Below are positions 43,694-55,487 of a stretch of DNA of 64,000 bases, piece after piece. Numbering within the stretch: the first letter of the stretch is position 1; every line of letters starts with the position of its first letter. A program made the translations under genes and the position numbers. The notes beneath the pieces were generated by a model. It made no database searches and was not told the origin of the DNA. It was given only the letters and a program-made list of their open reading frames with translations. This stretch comes from Brachionus manjavacas (lineage: Eukaryota > Rotifera > Eurotatoria > Ploima > Brachionidae), in the NCBI GenBank assembly GCA_019054805.1, contig JAHQIY010000003.1, forward strand, positions 2,108,001 through 2,172,000, read 5' to 3'.

Positions 43694-46600
43694 ATGATTC
43701 ACGAACTTTTAATGTGTCTCTTAGGCAATGCAGGTGGAATTTATCAATTTCTAGTCGAAAACAACAAGACTAAAATAAAGGTAATTTAATTTATTTCTCA
43801 CAAAAAAACTAAATTTCTCTTAATCAATTTAGCTAGTGGAAAATTTAGAGTTCATCCATCCAGCTGAAGTTGAAATATGCAATAAATTGGCCGAACTGGG
43901 CAATTTTTACAAACAAATCTATGACTTCCACGAAACTTATTCATTCGGAAAGTGTCTTGAAAACAAACCGCTAAAAAGTAGAATAAAAAATTTTAAAAAT
44001 CTAAATTTTTTCTTTTTTAATTTTTATCTTAAAAGCCGGATATTATCTATTTGCCTTTTGCAATGGATTAAATTTAGTGGTTCTTGAACCGTATCGATTA
44101 AAGATAAGCTCTCTAGAAATGGACCTTCTCAAAGACCATCATCACAATGTCACATTCTTGCAGTCTCACCTTGAGCATGTAAAATAGACTTTTTTTATTT
44201 CTTAGCATTTTTTTTATTTAAAACATTCAGCACTACACTCTGTTTACCTACATTTGTTCTTTAATTGATGAAATCACCTCTAAAAAACTGCACGGATGTC
44301 AGATAGTTGATCTAGTATACAAATACTCAATATCTGGGGACAGAACAATCAAAGAAACATTCGAAAAGTAAGCAAAAATTTTGGAAATGAATTTTAATTT
44401 TATTTTTAAAATAAAAATTAGGATATTGACTGTGAGCCATGAAGTTTTGTTTAAACAATTGAGAGATTGGCTAATTTTCGGAAATTTAAATGATAAATAT
44501 GAAGAATTTTTTATTTATTTGGATCGAAAAAACTTGGAATCAGCAGAGACTTCAAGTGATAAAAATAGTCAAAATACTTTTGATTGCGCTTCGACTTTAA
44601 ACGAAGCAGAGGAGATGATTTTAGGCAGCAAATTTTCGTCCAAATTCTCCCAATTTTCACTTAACAGTGTCCAGCTGCCTTCTTACATTTCGCTGAAGAT
44701 TGCAAACAAAATTTTGTTCACTGGCGAACTGCTGCAGCTTTTCAAGTCCAAGTCAATTGATGAAATCTATTCAGACGAGAAAAATAGCACTCAATTCTCT
44801 CAAAATTTATCTGTTAATAAAATTCAGATGATAAAAGAAAAAAATAAATGTAAAATAAAAAAAATTTTTATTTTTTTTTAATTTTAAATTTTTAGCTCTA
44901 AATGAAGAATCAAATCTTATGATCACAAAAATGGAGATTTTTTCCAAAAAAATCTGGTCAATTTCGCAGAGTCAATTTTCGATAATTGTTTTTGAGTCGT
45001 TTATCAACGAAATTCGGGACTATATCTCTGAAGTATGAAATTTTTTTTTATTTCTTATTAAAACAAAATTGAAGGAAGTTTGGTCAATTATTGTGGGAAA
45101 ATATAATCTTTTGGGAGAATTTCATAAGCTGAAAGATATGTTTTTGATGGGTCGTGGCGAATTGTTCGCTACATTTTTGGACACTGCCAAAGATTTATTG
45201 AATAAACCAATAGATCAAAATTTTGAATACAGTATTATTAATTTTCTAATTTATTTAGATAAATTTAATTTTTTACTTTTTTTCACTCAAGACATTAATT
45301 ACTATTTCCAAAAATCTCTATCCAGAATGCTGCTGGATGAAGAAGATTGGCCGACAAAATTCAAAGTTATCAGTTTTGAACCAAGTAATTCAAATTTAGC
45401 TTCTATATTTGTTGAAAATAATTAATATTATAGCTGCATATAATTACTTTATTTTTTTACTTATTTAATTAAAGTTTTAGTTCTATGGATAGTTAGATAA
45501 AATATGATCAAATAAAAATAAAAATAAAGTAAAAAAAGTTAAAAAGACATATTTTGAAATAGGTTATTACATGTGACACATAAAATGTTTCTAATGTTTT
45601 CATAGTTGAAGCTTCAGGAAGAAAAGAGGAAATAGTAAGGTAGAAATTACACAATGAAATTGAGTGTTCAATATATCTTGATTCGAAACCTTCTTTGTAT
45701 TCCTCCACCAGTCTGACAATCAATGGAATAGAATGGCTCAGTCCTGTCCCAACATATCTCTCACTCAACTCAAAAAGCCGATTTGAGACTGCTAATAATT
45801 TAAGTTTATTAAAAGCTTCATGATGCACGATTTTGGAGTGACTATCATATTTTGACTTAAGGATAGATCTTACTGTTATATTCTGAATTGCTTGTAGTTT
45901 TTTGATTTTTTTTCTGGAAATGAATTCAAGCAAGGAAACGAATAGTCTAAAATTTATCTGACTAAAGATTTATTATTATTATAATTATTAGTTTAAAGCC
46001 CCATAGGCAAAATTACAAAAAATTACATTAAATTCGAGTTAAATTTAAAAAAAGAAAGAAAATTGCACTAATGTTACTAAGTAAAAAAGTTTACTCTCAA
46101 AAGATCATTTAAAATTTTATAAAAATAAAAGTAATCCAATTTTAGTTTCATATTGATTTTTATTTGCGAGTACATAAACTTAACCGAGTCAACCAAGCCA
46201 CGATTTTCATCTGAAAATATATGATCAATTATGACTATTGAAGTCTTTGTATTAAATTCCATCGGATCAAAGTGTATCTTTTTCTCTAGGTTCTTAAGCT
46301 GTTTGCAATATGAGGTATTTATTTGTTCAAAAGTCGAGTAATCCGAATGTAAAAATAGGAGTAACTCCCAACAGATTTTACTGTTTTTAAGCTATTTCAG
46401 AAAAAATATCTTGTGTTTCATATAAATTTGTTCTACCGTTTCAAGACGTAGAGCCTCTAACATCGGTCTGAACCTGGCATATTTCTTTATGTCAAACATT
46501 CTCTTAATTAGTAAATTTTGCCTGATATCAAGTTCACCAAGTTTAGTTTCGCCTACAAATACCAGGTCTAAGTGGTATCGAAAAATCGATTGACAAAATT

Positions 46601-49600
46601 GCTTGTAAAGTAAACCAACTAATCCCGGTGGTGCAGATTTTGGTTTACAGCCGAGGCCATAAAGGGAGTAGAAGCTCTTTTCCACTTTCTTCCATTTCTC
46701 TTCGACAAAATTCCAAACAAATTCACTATTGCTTATTGGAAGGCATAAATATTCTACATTCTCAGTTTGAGGTATTTCATAACCATTTAAGGTGAAATTT
46801 TTCATCATTATAGCTTTACCTTTTTGAAAGACTAAAGCCGCTTATTTCAAAGGATTGAAGTCAATTTTCCACCGCTGAGCATACTTGGAGCATTTATCAA
46901 GAATAGTTTGACAATGACTAAAGGAGGGTGCTTGGATCACAAGATCATCACAATAACCAATTACGGACAAGTTAGTCCCATTAATTGAGGCACCAAGATT
47001 TAGCTCAGTACACTCGGTCAATAATTCTTTGATGAAAAAAATTAAACAAATAAGGAGAAAGAATGCCTCCTTGTTTTACAACTTCAGTTGAGTCCAATAT
47101 ATCATCAAGTTCTTTATCATATTTGACAAAAAGTTTAAAGATTTATATAAATTTCCTAGTTTGTTTTAAGTAAGACCTCATTTTTTATTTTAATATTTAG
47201 CCTTTTATTGAAACGTTCTTAAATTTCGTCTACTAATATTTTAAAATTCAACTTGGAATCAAATTTAATACTAAGAAACTTGATTTCTTTTTGGCTCAGT
47301 ATTCTGTTTCCATAAATTTTTAAGTTTTTAAGTTTTGTACCTAGAGAAGACTACTGAACACGACTTTTCAACTGATATCTTCATTTTCCATTAAATAAGC
47401 CATTGTTCTAGTTCGGGGTTGTGAAGTTCATTTCAATTCGATTTTTTAAATTCAGAAAAAGTTAAATAGCTTTTTAACTAAAAGAGATAGTTTAGTTCTG
47501 TAAATTGCTTAATGGTTAAGCAACTTTGCTTAATCCAAAAATATATGTCTGCAAAAACTCTCCAATGTAATTGCACACTTGATTGGAATACTTTTTAATG
47601 GGCTGCAAAATTCAGAAAATTGCAGAGTATTTTGCAGACTTTTTTTACAGCATTAAGCAAATTTGCTTATAAATAAGCATTTTACAGGACTAAAATATCT
47701 CCTTTAGTAAAAAAGTTATTTAATTTTTTCTGAATTGAAATGATCGAATTGAAACGAACTTCACAATCCCTTCTAGTTCGTTGGTGTACTTATTTATCTT
47801 ATTTTCTAGGTTTCCCTTTTTGTTATAAATGAAGAATGTAACTAGATCATCTGCGAAAAGCAGAAAGTAATCGTTATTTGTTTTGATTCTTTTGAGGATG
47901 TCATTAATATATATACTAAATAAAAGAGGACTAATTACTTTGAGGAACACCTGCGGTTATTTGGCATCCTCCGCTCAGGTGGTCATTCACGTTTGCTTTA
48001 AATGTCCTAAAGTCTAGAAAGGATCTAATCCAGTTAGTCAAGTAATTTGGTGGAAATAATAATTTTCTTAAGTAATCAAAAACATTTTTACATAATTGGT
48101 TGAAGAATTTTTGAAAAATCATTTAATCGCCTGACAAGGTCTGATTATTTACAAAATTTTTAATTTTTTGCATTCGGATTGAAAATCGACAACTTTTCAA
48201 GATGTATTTATAATTTCTCGTTGCAGTTACCTTTTCCGCGTATTGAAAAAAGATAATTTTCCGCGCATAAAAAATAATGCTTTTTCCGTGAATGGAATTT
48301 AAAAATTATTATTAAAAAATAATTAATATTTCAATACATACACTCAATCTAAGAATTATATATTAAATACTGAAAAAAATATCAAAATTGAAAATTGAAA
48401 ATATTTTTGTCTTTAGGTTCAAAAAGAGTTATCTGAAAGCAATATGGTGCAGCGTAGATGGTTCCATCAATTGTCAAAGTCTGCTAAACTCTGCAAATTA
48501 AGCAGAAATTAAATTCCTAATATTCGAGCGTGGTGCATTTTGCAGAGATTTTGTACATCACTAGTAGACTTTGATAGTAGATGGAACCATGTACGATGCA
48601 TCATGTTGCATCCATTTAACTATTCTTGAACTCAAAGACAAGAAATATTTTATTTTTTATCGTTTTGTTCATTTGTACTTAATTTCACAAAACCTCGTGT
48701 TGGCGTATAAAGAATTGAGTTGAAAATAAACAAAAATGTTATTTAACTAATAATTTTTTTAATTTTATAAGCAGGTATTATAATAGACCGATAGTGAGTC
48801 AAATTACGCAGCAATTCCCTCAAGATTTAATAGATCATAGCTCAAATTCGAGTAGAATTAGCAGTGATAATTTGCCGCCTGTTTCGAACTTTTAAATAAG
48901 TTCTGGTGAATTATTTCCTGATTCATCTTCATCTGAAGCGTCATCATAAATTTCTTTTTCTTCTGAATCTGAGAAGAAGAATATGAAGTCTATTATTTTT
49001 TATTTGGCTATAAAAAATATAGGATTAAAAATTAACAATTAAATAAGAATTCATCAATAATTAGTCTTCTTAATTTTATTTGATCAATTGTTTTTTTGAC
49101 TTTGAAATATTCTATGGTTGTTTGATAATTTCTACAGACCTAAAGTAAAGTATTAAATAGGTATTAAAAAAATTGATAATTTCAGATAATTTATGATAAA
49201 AATTCAGATAATTTTTCCGCGCATCAAAAATTACTTTGATAGGTTTAATTGTTTAATTGAATTTAATAGAAACTTTCAAAGACAAAAAATTTAATGTTTT
49301 AAAATTATTAATTTTTTAAGTGGAAAAACAATTTTTTTTTATAAGTGCCACATAGTCTATTTTAGATATTAAGATTTTAAAAATTTTTTATTCAAATAAG
49401 AAAACAAAAAATTATAAAATTATTTTTTTAATACTTTTAATTCAAGAAGCACGAAGCATCTCTTCCGAGCTTTTTTATTCAAAATATTTTTAAAAGCATT
49501 GTGTAAAGCAAATAGGGTAACTTCATAAGGGCGAAAGGAACGAGAGAAAAAAATAGAATTATGTAGAAATTTAAAAATCAAAAGACACTTATGCTCCAGT

Positions 49601-51106
49601 TAATACAGGATATTTAAATTAAATTTTTCAAAAAAAATTTTTTTAACAAATTTTCATTTTTTATCATTTTCTTTCTCTTCTTGAAAACGTGTAAACGAAA
49701 ATTTAATTTTTTTAGGAAACTAAATTTTTTAATTTTAAACTTTCACAGTTAAAGATTTATTTAAAATAAATAAATAATTTAAGTAAATAGTTCAAAAAAA
49801 ACTGAGTCTACGGGTTGGAATAAAATTGGCCTAAGCTATAGAGTTGAATGGCCTTTTCATACTTTATTGACTTCTAAAGTCCTGAAAAAGTAATTTTATT
49901 CTTCAAACTTTTCTTTTTTTTTATTATTTTTTCAAGATATAACGAGACTTTTAATTATCTTTTGATGATTCGTCGTGTTCAAAATGAACTAAATCAATGT
50001 TTTAAATTACAAATGCGCTTGGGAAACAAGCCAAATAGCATAAACCCCAAAATTTGGATCACCAGAAATCACATGTCATTTTTGATAGACAATCTTCAAT
50101 TTTACCTTCAAGTAATTTATTGTGATAAATTTTTTCCAAACTGATTTTATGCTTAAGGCTGACGTTCTGGAAACACAATTTGAAGAGCTTGGTAACAAAA
50201 TTAAGAATAGCAAGGATTTTGAGCAAATTCGGTACGCTCATGACACATTCTTGACCAAAATTCAGGCCCAATCTTTCATCCTAAATAATCTAGTAATTTA
50301 GTTTAAATCAAACAAAAAAATTAGCTAAATTTTTAAAAGGTTTCTAGTTGTCTAAACGACATTATGGAGTCTTGTCTAAACTTTTGTTCTATTCTAACTA
50401 GTGTTGAGGACAAATTGATAAATAAAGAATTTCCAAATGAAAAAATTGAAAATATCATTAAAGTTTTTTTTTATCTTGGTTTTTTTAAATGGCTCTGTGA
50501 AGTTGATTTTTATTCATTTATTTCTGAAAGCAAAAATTAATTACATTTTTAGATAAAAAAGCTTTTATTATTCATAGCTGATTTGATAAATACCTTAAAA
50601 TAAGAAAAGTAGAAATTTTTTTCCAATCTTGTGACCAAATTACAATTAAAATATTTTTACTATTTTTTTTTTAATTAAAAAAGTTAAGGCTTCTCCAGCG
50701 TTTTTTAACCTTCATTTAAAACCCTCATATCATGATACAATCCAAAATAATAAAATTAAAATTTTTTAAATAATATTGATTTAAATTAAAGTTTTCAATT
50801 TAAGCATAATCAAAATAACACTAATTTCTACTCAAAGAAAAACTAATTTTTATTTTTGATTTCAAAAATCATTTCTTTCTAAAAGGTAATCTAAATTTTA
50901 ATTCATATCATATCAACTTCGAAAAGCCAAGAAATTAAGCAATACTAACTAATTATATTCTAATAAAGGTATTTCAGCTTCAATCTAGTACACTGTATCA
51001 GACATTTCGAAGTTTGGAAAAAAGACAATTTGGTTCACATTTAGAGCAACTATTAACTCGTATTAATTTTAATAACTATATGGCTGAACACAATGGACTT
51101 TTATAA
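43694..51106 (+). CDS. TUBGCP4: Gamma-tubulin complex component 4 (GCP4), 12 exons
   Basis: GCP4 is a subunit of the gamma-tubulin ring complex that nucleates microtubules. Exons by homology and phase: 43694-43780, 43833-43977, 44036-44178, 44231-44367, 44422-44849, 44896-45032, 45075-about 45365, 49807-49889, 49937-50111, 50158-50292, 50340-50462, 50969-51106; about 678 residues, close to the family length. The start MIHELLMCLLGNAGG and FIHPAEVEICNKLAELG match the GCP4 N-terminus. Further matches: YYLFAFCNGLN, KKLHGCQIVDLVYKY, LPSYISLKIANKILFTGELL, KDMFLMGRGELFATFLDTA, IGLSYRVEWPFHTLL, RNHMSFLIDNLQFYLQ and FILNNLVSSCLNDIMESCLN (GRIP1 and GRIP2 domains in order). Introns are 45-75 bp except a 4.4-kb one after exon 7 and a 0.5-kb one before the last exon. 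The exon 7 donor is uncertain. Confidence 0.95.
45500..45965 (-). mobile_element. LINE ORF2 C-terminal fragment in GCP4 intron
   Basis: A 141-codon open stretch (45933-45508) with KIKKLQAIQNITVRSILKSK and KLLAVSNRLFELSERYV, as found after the RT domain in jockey/CR1-type LINEs. Opposite in strand to the host gene. Confidence 0.7.
45970..47130 (-). mobile_element. LINE family X, copy 2 (RT and C-terminus)
   Basis: The minus strand: VKQGGILSPYLFN, then (one frame break) IKELLTECTELNLGASINGT, GYCDDLVIQAPSFSHCQTIL, WKIDFNPLK-stop, then ORF 46808-46392 (LYKQFCQSIFRYHLDLVFVG, RQNLLIKRMFDIKKYARFRP). The 3' end ttgcctatggggctttaaac plus an (aat)n tail corresponds to that at 18304. YCDD is the RT active site. 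Degenerate. Confidence 0.8.
47150..48125 (-). mobile_element. LINE family Y RT fragment, split by a MITE
   Basis: The minus strand: LPPNYLTNWIRSFLDF-like thumb of RT with KANVNDHLSGGCQITAGVPQ, SPLLFSIYINDILKRIKTNN and LLFADDLVTFFIYNKKGNLE (FADD active site), interrupted at 47406-47780 by a MITE, then continuing with ISVEKSCSVVFSRYKT. Distinct from family X. Confidence 0.78.
47416..47770. mobile_element. MITE with ~110-bp TIRs and 10-bp TSD
   Basis: Flanked by ttctagttcg at 47406-47415 and 47771-47780. Ends gggttgtgaagttcatttca and tgaaacgaacttcacaatccc are inverted repeats continuing inward for about 110 bp to aagcaa(a)ttgctt. No ORF. The 10-bp TSD and long TIRs suggest a non-autonomous MULE. 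It is inserted in LINE Y. Confidence 0.88.
48391..48660. mobile_element. MITE-like inverted repeat
   Basis: The left arm (tttgtctttaggttcaaaaa ... gatggttccatcaattgtca) and the right arm (tgatagtagatggaaccatg ... ttgaactcaaagacaagaaa) are inverted over about 100 bp each. No coding sequence. It sits in the GCP4 intron. Confidence 0.7.
48661..49806 (+). other. Distal GCP4 intron, no gene seen
   Basis: AT-rich. The string ttttccgcgcat occurs at 48259 and again at about 49214 in direct orientation. A short remnant near 48810-48960 is not recognised. Confidence 0.45.
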
Positions 51107-51850
51107 TTCTTATTAAAGATTTTGTAAATCATTTAAAAAAATAAAGCGATTTTTTTATTCTTTTTAAAATCAAAATATAATTAAATTAACTATTACCTTT
51201 AAATATTTTTTTATTTATTATTATTCTATATAAAGTAAGCAATAAGCTTTGAATTAATGCAGGATGACAAAATTTAAAAATGTATGATTTATACTGCACT
51301 AAAAAAATTAAATTTATTGTAAAGTAGCTCGAAAAATTCAAACTTTTTTAAACCAGAGTTGTTTTAAATCAAAAACCAAAAATCGAGGAAAAATAAATTT
51401 AATTTAATGAATTTTAATAAAAAAGTAACGGACAATGGCTTTTATTTGTCAAATATTGATAACTGATATTATTATTTTTTTCAACATAAAGTGTTTTAAA
51501 AATTATTTAGCAAATGATGGTAATTATCAAGCAATATTCTATTTTAGATTATTATGATAATTAAAAATTAAAACTGTAAAAATTTTAAATGCTACCTACA
51601 GTGATGCTCTGTTTTTGTATTTTACCTTAATTATTTGGTAAATTTAGAAAGCTAAAAAAATCATAAATTTTTCATATTATAGATAAAATAAGATAAAATT
51701 TCAATATTTTAAATTGTTGTAAAAGTGAAATGTCCAAAATATTGAAGTATTTTAACATGATTTAAACAAAAAAACAAAGATTTTATTAAATTAGAAAATT
51801 ATTCTAATGAGAAATTAATTTTTTTTTTCTATGTTAAAACAAACTTGATT
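51107..51850. other. Region downstream of GCP4, no gene seen
   Basis: AT-rich sequence directly after the GCP4 stop; the poly(A) site is probably in the first few hundred bases but several aataaa-like strings make it undecidable. Confidence 0.45.
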
Positions 51851-51863
51851 ATGTTTGAACCAT

Positions 51864-52330
51864 TATGCTTTTTTTCCACTATGTTGCTCAACGCAAAAAA
51901 TATCATCAGATCTTCAAAAACTGCAAAACAAAATTTTTAGACACATCAAATTCTTCCCAATCAAAACAAGAATCACTGACATGCATAATCAACTCAAATT
52001 GGACTTAATCGAAACACGCTCTAAAGTTCTGATCAAAAATTATTTTATCAAAAAATCAAACCACCAACAATTAAGATCAGACCTATATGAATTTAACTTG
52101 TTAGATGAAACTTTAAACCCTAAGTTTACTTCGCTCTACTTAGACTTCAAATCAATAGTTTCTACATAAAAATCTATTAACTAAAAACCATAAACTTATT
52201 TTATTTTATTAGAAAAATTTTCATTTAACTCATTTTATTTACTAACGCTGGGCTAAAAAGAAGGACTAAGTTCCATTCTGAGCAGCCTGAGGTCCTCCTC
52301 GAATTTATTTAGAAAATAAAATAAAATAAA
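51864..52330 (+). mobile_element. 5'-truncated LINE with 13-bp TSD
   Basis: atgtttgaaccat occurs at 51851-51863 and 52331-52343. The insert encodes a LINE ORF2 C-terminus (ISSDLQKLQNKIFRHIKFFP, RSKVLIKNYFIKKSN), a stop at 52167-52169, a 3' UTR with actaacgctgggctaaaaag, and an (aaaat)n tail. Same family as the nested insert at 19084-19465. Confidence 0.88.
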
Positions 52331-52473
52331 ATGTTTGAACCATGAAAAAAATGTTCTATTGAGTTGTTCATTTAGCTTGCATCAATAGCTTATTCTATAC
52401 AAAAATATTATATACATTAAAAAAGATTCTATACAAAAATGTGAATAAATGCAACATATAAAGGCGAGATTTT

Positions 52474-52740
52474 TTGATCAAACTTGTCGAAGAAATCAAA
52501 AGTAATTACAAAAAAACTTGGTTTTTATCCTCATCTGGAACCCTTAAAGGCGCTCGTAAAAAGGCTGTGAATCAAGAAAATCAAGAAAATTTATCTACTA
52601 AACGTGTGTCTTATCGAATTGTTTATGTGTTAATTATAAAGCGACAAATTTTTGTTCAAAATGTAAAAAGCATTGTTTGGATATTGTACAAAATAAATAG
52701 AGAGTATTTGTAAAAAGTGTGATTGACCATGGATATTTTA
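52474..52740 (+). pseudogene. Possible piggyBac C-terminal Cys-rich remnant
   Basis: One frame is open (KKTWFLSSSGTLKGARKKAV); an alternative frame at 52594-52680 gives CLCVNYKATNFCSKCKKHCL, a Cys-rich pattern like the zinc-binding C-terminus of piggyBac transposases. Short and broken, so only tentative. Confidence 0.35.
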
Positions 52741-52899
52741 TAAAGCATAAAAAAGACTAATATTTAATAATTTTTTATTTTTATTCAATTAATATAGTAA
52801 TTCAAATAAATTCGAACATTAAATATATGATTTATTCTTTATTTTTCACAACGATTCAAAATGACTCGTTTTGGTGCTTCTAGTAGTCTAAAATTTTGG

Positions 52900-53215
52900 T
52901 TCTTCTAGTGTTAAACACGATGACGTTTCGGCACATACTCCTCACCTAGTAAGCGACTGGTTCAAAGAACAGTTTATTGAGATTCTTTCATAGCGTGCAC
53001 GTTCACCAGATTTCAACCTTATCCAGAACTTATTGTCATATATGGATGCTAATTTGGTAGACACTATAGTAACCTCTATTGAGCATTTAAATAAGGATTA
53101 ACACAAAGATTGGTAAAAATTCCGAATGAGTACGTACAAAAATTGACTGAATCTATTTCAAAAAGTCTTGGCTTGTTATAACTCCAAATCGGTCATTTTA
53201 AATATTAAATTGTAA
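52900..53215 (+). mobile_element. Tc1/mariner transposase relic
   Basis: Reads PHLVSDWFKEQFIEILS, then ARSPDFNLIQNLLSYMDANL, TSIEHLNK and LTESISKS-like sequence, corresponding to the W/SPDLNPIENLW block and C-terminus of Tc1 transposases. Stops present; no TIRs recognised. Confidence 0.75.
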
Positions 53216-53261
53216 TGATAGCCTTTGCCGTGAGTGATTTAATAAAATTTCTTTAAAATTT

Positions 53262-53400
53262 CAAACCGTTTTTTTTCTTTAATTAATTAATTAATTAATT
53301 AATTACATTTCTTTTTGTGTATATTTGGGATTTTTTTTCACTAAATTTTTTTTGGTTTTATAATTTTGGATTGATGACAAATAAAAATTTTTAGAATATT
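53262..53400 (-). repeat. Repeat matching 54455-54610, with (ttaa)n run
   Basis: The stretch from ccgttttttttctttaatta to gatgacaaataaaaattttt is repeated at 54455-54600. Includes a (ttaa)n microsatellite at about 53281-53305. The pair brackets the LINE at 53430-54400. Confidence 0.65.
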
Positions 53401-53429
53401 TTCCCGCATAATTTACTCAATACAATTAA

Positions 53430-54400
53430 TAATAATAATAATAAAGAGTAACTACTGTAAATGACCCACGTTTGGTCTTTTACGAAGCTTAGAGACAATA
53501 GACTGCTAGCTATGGTAGTTTATATTGTTTTCGCTTTGCCGAACCTTGTTTTTAAAACCATTTCCTGTTCTGGATTCATAAGTTTGTGTTGGCAGTTTGT
53601 TCCATTCTTTCATCACTCTATTTGTGAAAAAGTTCTCTCTTTTCCCACAATTTGTTCGTTGTTGGCTTAAACGATGTGGACTACCTCTAATGGACCCGGC
53701 CGGTCCAGTCTGCGTGAGTGAGTTAGCAGGCATGTTTGGATGAAACCAGTTTACTTTATTGTAGCCCCTGACAAATTTAGACATCTATCATGTCTCCTCT
53801 TTCTCTCCTCTCAGTCAATTTTGCAGCCTTAATTTTCTTAATCTCTCCTCATATGTCATATGCCTGAGATGATGGATTGACTTCGTAGCCCTTCTTTGTA
53901 TCATTTCAAGACACTTGATATCCTTGCTATTGTAAGGAGACCACATTTGAACAGCATTTTCAAAATGTGTTCTTACATAAGTCTTGTACAATGAGTTGAG
54001 AATTTCAACATCCATTGATTTAAATGTTTTGTGAAGTGTAGCAAGTGCGGTGTTGCCCCTCATAGCTGCTAGCCTACATTGATCGTCCCAATTGAGATTA
54101 GACTTCATTTGGGCTCCTAGATCTCTTTTCGAAAATGATTCATCAAGAATATGCACAATTTCAGATACTAGGTCGCTCATCTTGTATGACTCGACTTGAT
54201 CATCATTTTTTTAAAGATTTTCGCATGATCTTGCATTTATTAAAATTGAAGACCATTCGCCACTCACCTGCCCATTCGACCAATTTATTCAAGTCATCTT
54301 GCAGCATCTTTCTATCAGGATAATTGTATAATTGCTATTAGTTTGCTATCATCGGGGAACAATTTACAAAAGTAATGTAGCTTTTCTGTCATATCATTAA
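53430..54400 (-). mobile_element. CR1-like LINE, 5'-truncated (post-RT region)
   Basis: The minus strand: LFPDDSKLIAII (RT active-site remnant), ORF 54180-53815 (ESFSKRDLGAQMKSNLNWDD, LYKTYVRTHFENAVQMWSPY, CLEMIQRRATKSIHHLRHMT) and ORF 53784-53506 (RENFFTNRVMKEWNKLPTQT), then an (att)n tail at about 53430-53445. A typical CR1/L2 C-terminal layout. Confidence 0.85.
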
Positions 54401-54665
54401 TATATATTTAGACAATTCATCATTCGGTCATTTAAAAAATTTAAACCTAAACGTTTGAATCGTTTTTTTTCTTTAATTAAATAATTAATTATCCATTCAT
54501 TAAATCCATTTTTTCTTTTTGTGTATTTTTGGAATTTTTTTTCACTAAATTTTTTTTTGGTTTTATGATTTTGGATTGTTGACAAATAAAAAATTTTAAA
54601 ATTTATTTTCTGTTCGAGCATACGCTCCTTCAGATAAAAAAAATAAATAAAATAAAATAAGATAA
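54400..54665 (+). mobile_element. LINE 3' terminal segment
   Basis: Ends with ctgttcgagcatacgctcct, tcagat and a run of aaaataaaat units. gagcatacgctc can form a small stem. Related ends at 5270 and 42365. Confidence 0.5.
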
Positions 54666-54924
54666 AATAAAATAATTAAAACAGTTTAAAAAATTTTAAA
54701 TTTAAAGTAGATTATTTTTCATTTATCAATGAAAGGATGAGATCCAAAAATAATAATTAAAGATGGAGTTGAAAGAAAAAAAAAATATAGAAAAGATCTT
54801 AAGAGTCAGAAAATTTTTTTTTAATTAGGTAGCATTACGAAGGTAATTTTCTAAGAGATTGCTTAGAATATAGAATATTTTCCCATCTTATTTATACTCC
54901 AAACAATTCTTTTGTGAATTAAAT

Positions 54925-55200
54925 TCTTTAATCCGGACTAACTCTTAGTTCACAACATTTATGTCCGGACCAACCCAATTTTTCTGACATTTAAAACAAT
55001 TTAATAAAATTATTATATAGCTTATTATTATTAACTATTATATAGCTTAAACCTGTGTGGGTCGCAGCATACAACTACTACTCCTACTATATTATAATCG
55101 TTTTAAATGTTTTTTAAATGAATATCGGTGGTCCGAAAATTACGTGTCCGAATGGAAATTGCGGATTTAGCAGAATCGGGATTAACCAGGTTTGACTGTA
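54925..55200. mobile_element. pogo/Tigger-type MITE fragment
   Basis: The right end reads gggattaaccaggtttgact-gta, the complement of a typical tacagtcaaacctggttaat pogo/Tigger terminus. Inside are repeated tccggac/gtccg motifs. The matching left end is decayed (ctttaatccggactaact near 54930). It lies 0.3 kb upstream of the coiled-coil gene start. Confidence 0.55.
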
Positions 55201-55487
55201 AATGGTAAGTTTCTTTGACAGCTGACTAGTTTCGTAAAATATGAATAAACTGTGTGTGTTTTTAAATAAAATTTTTATTTATATTTTTTTTATTGACACA
55301 AAAATAAAAATCTCAAGTCAATTTTTTTTCCAATTGCAAATCTATTTTTTGTTTTGTGCGCATATTTTTTCTGCATTGCAACGAGTACACTCGTACATAG
55401 ATACCAAATATTTCAAAAATTTAAAATCAAAAACATAAATAGATAAGAAAACTATTACACGTTAGCAATAAGGCAAGTTTTTTTTTA

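Noticed and set aside
52474-52713. 79-aa ORF as an independent gene
   Set aside because: The Cys-rich pattern is in another frame and looks like a transposon remnant; the ORF itself has no support.
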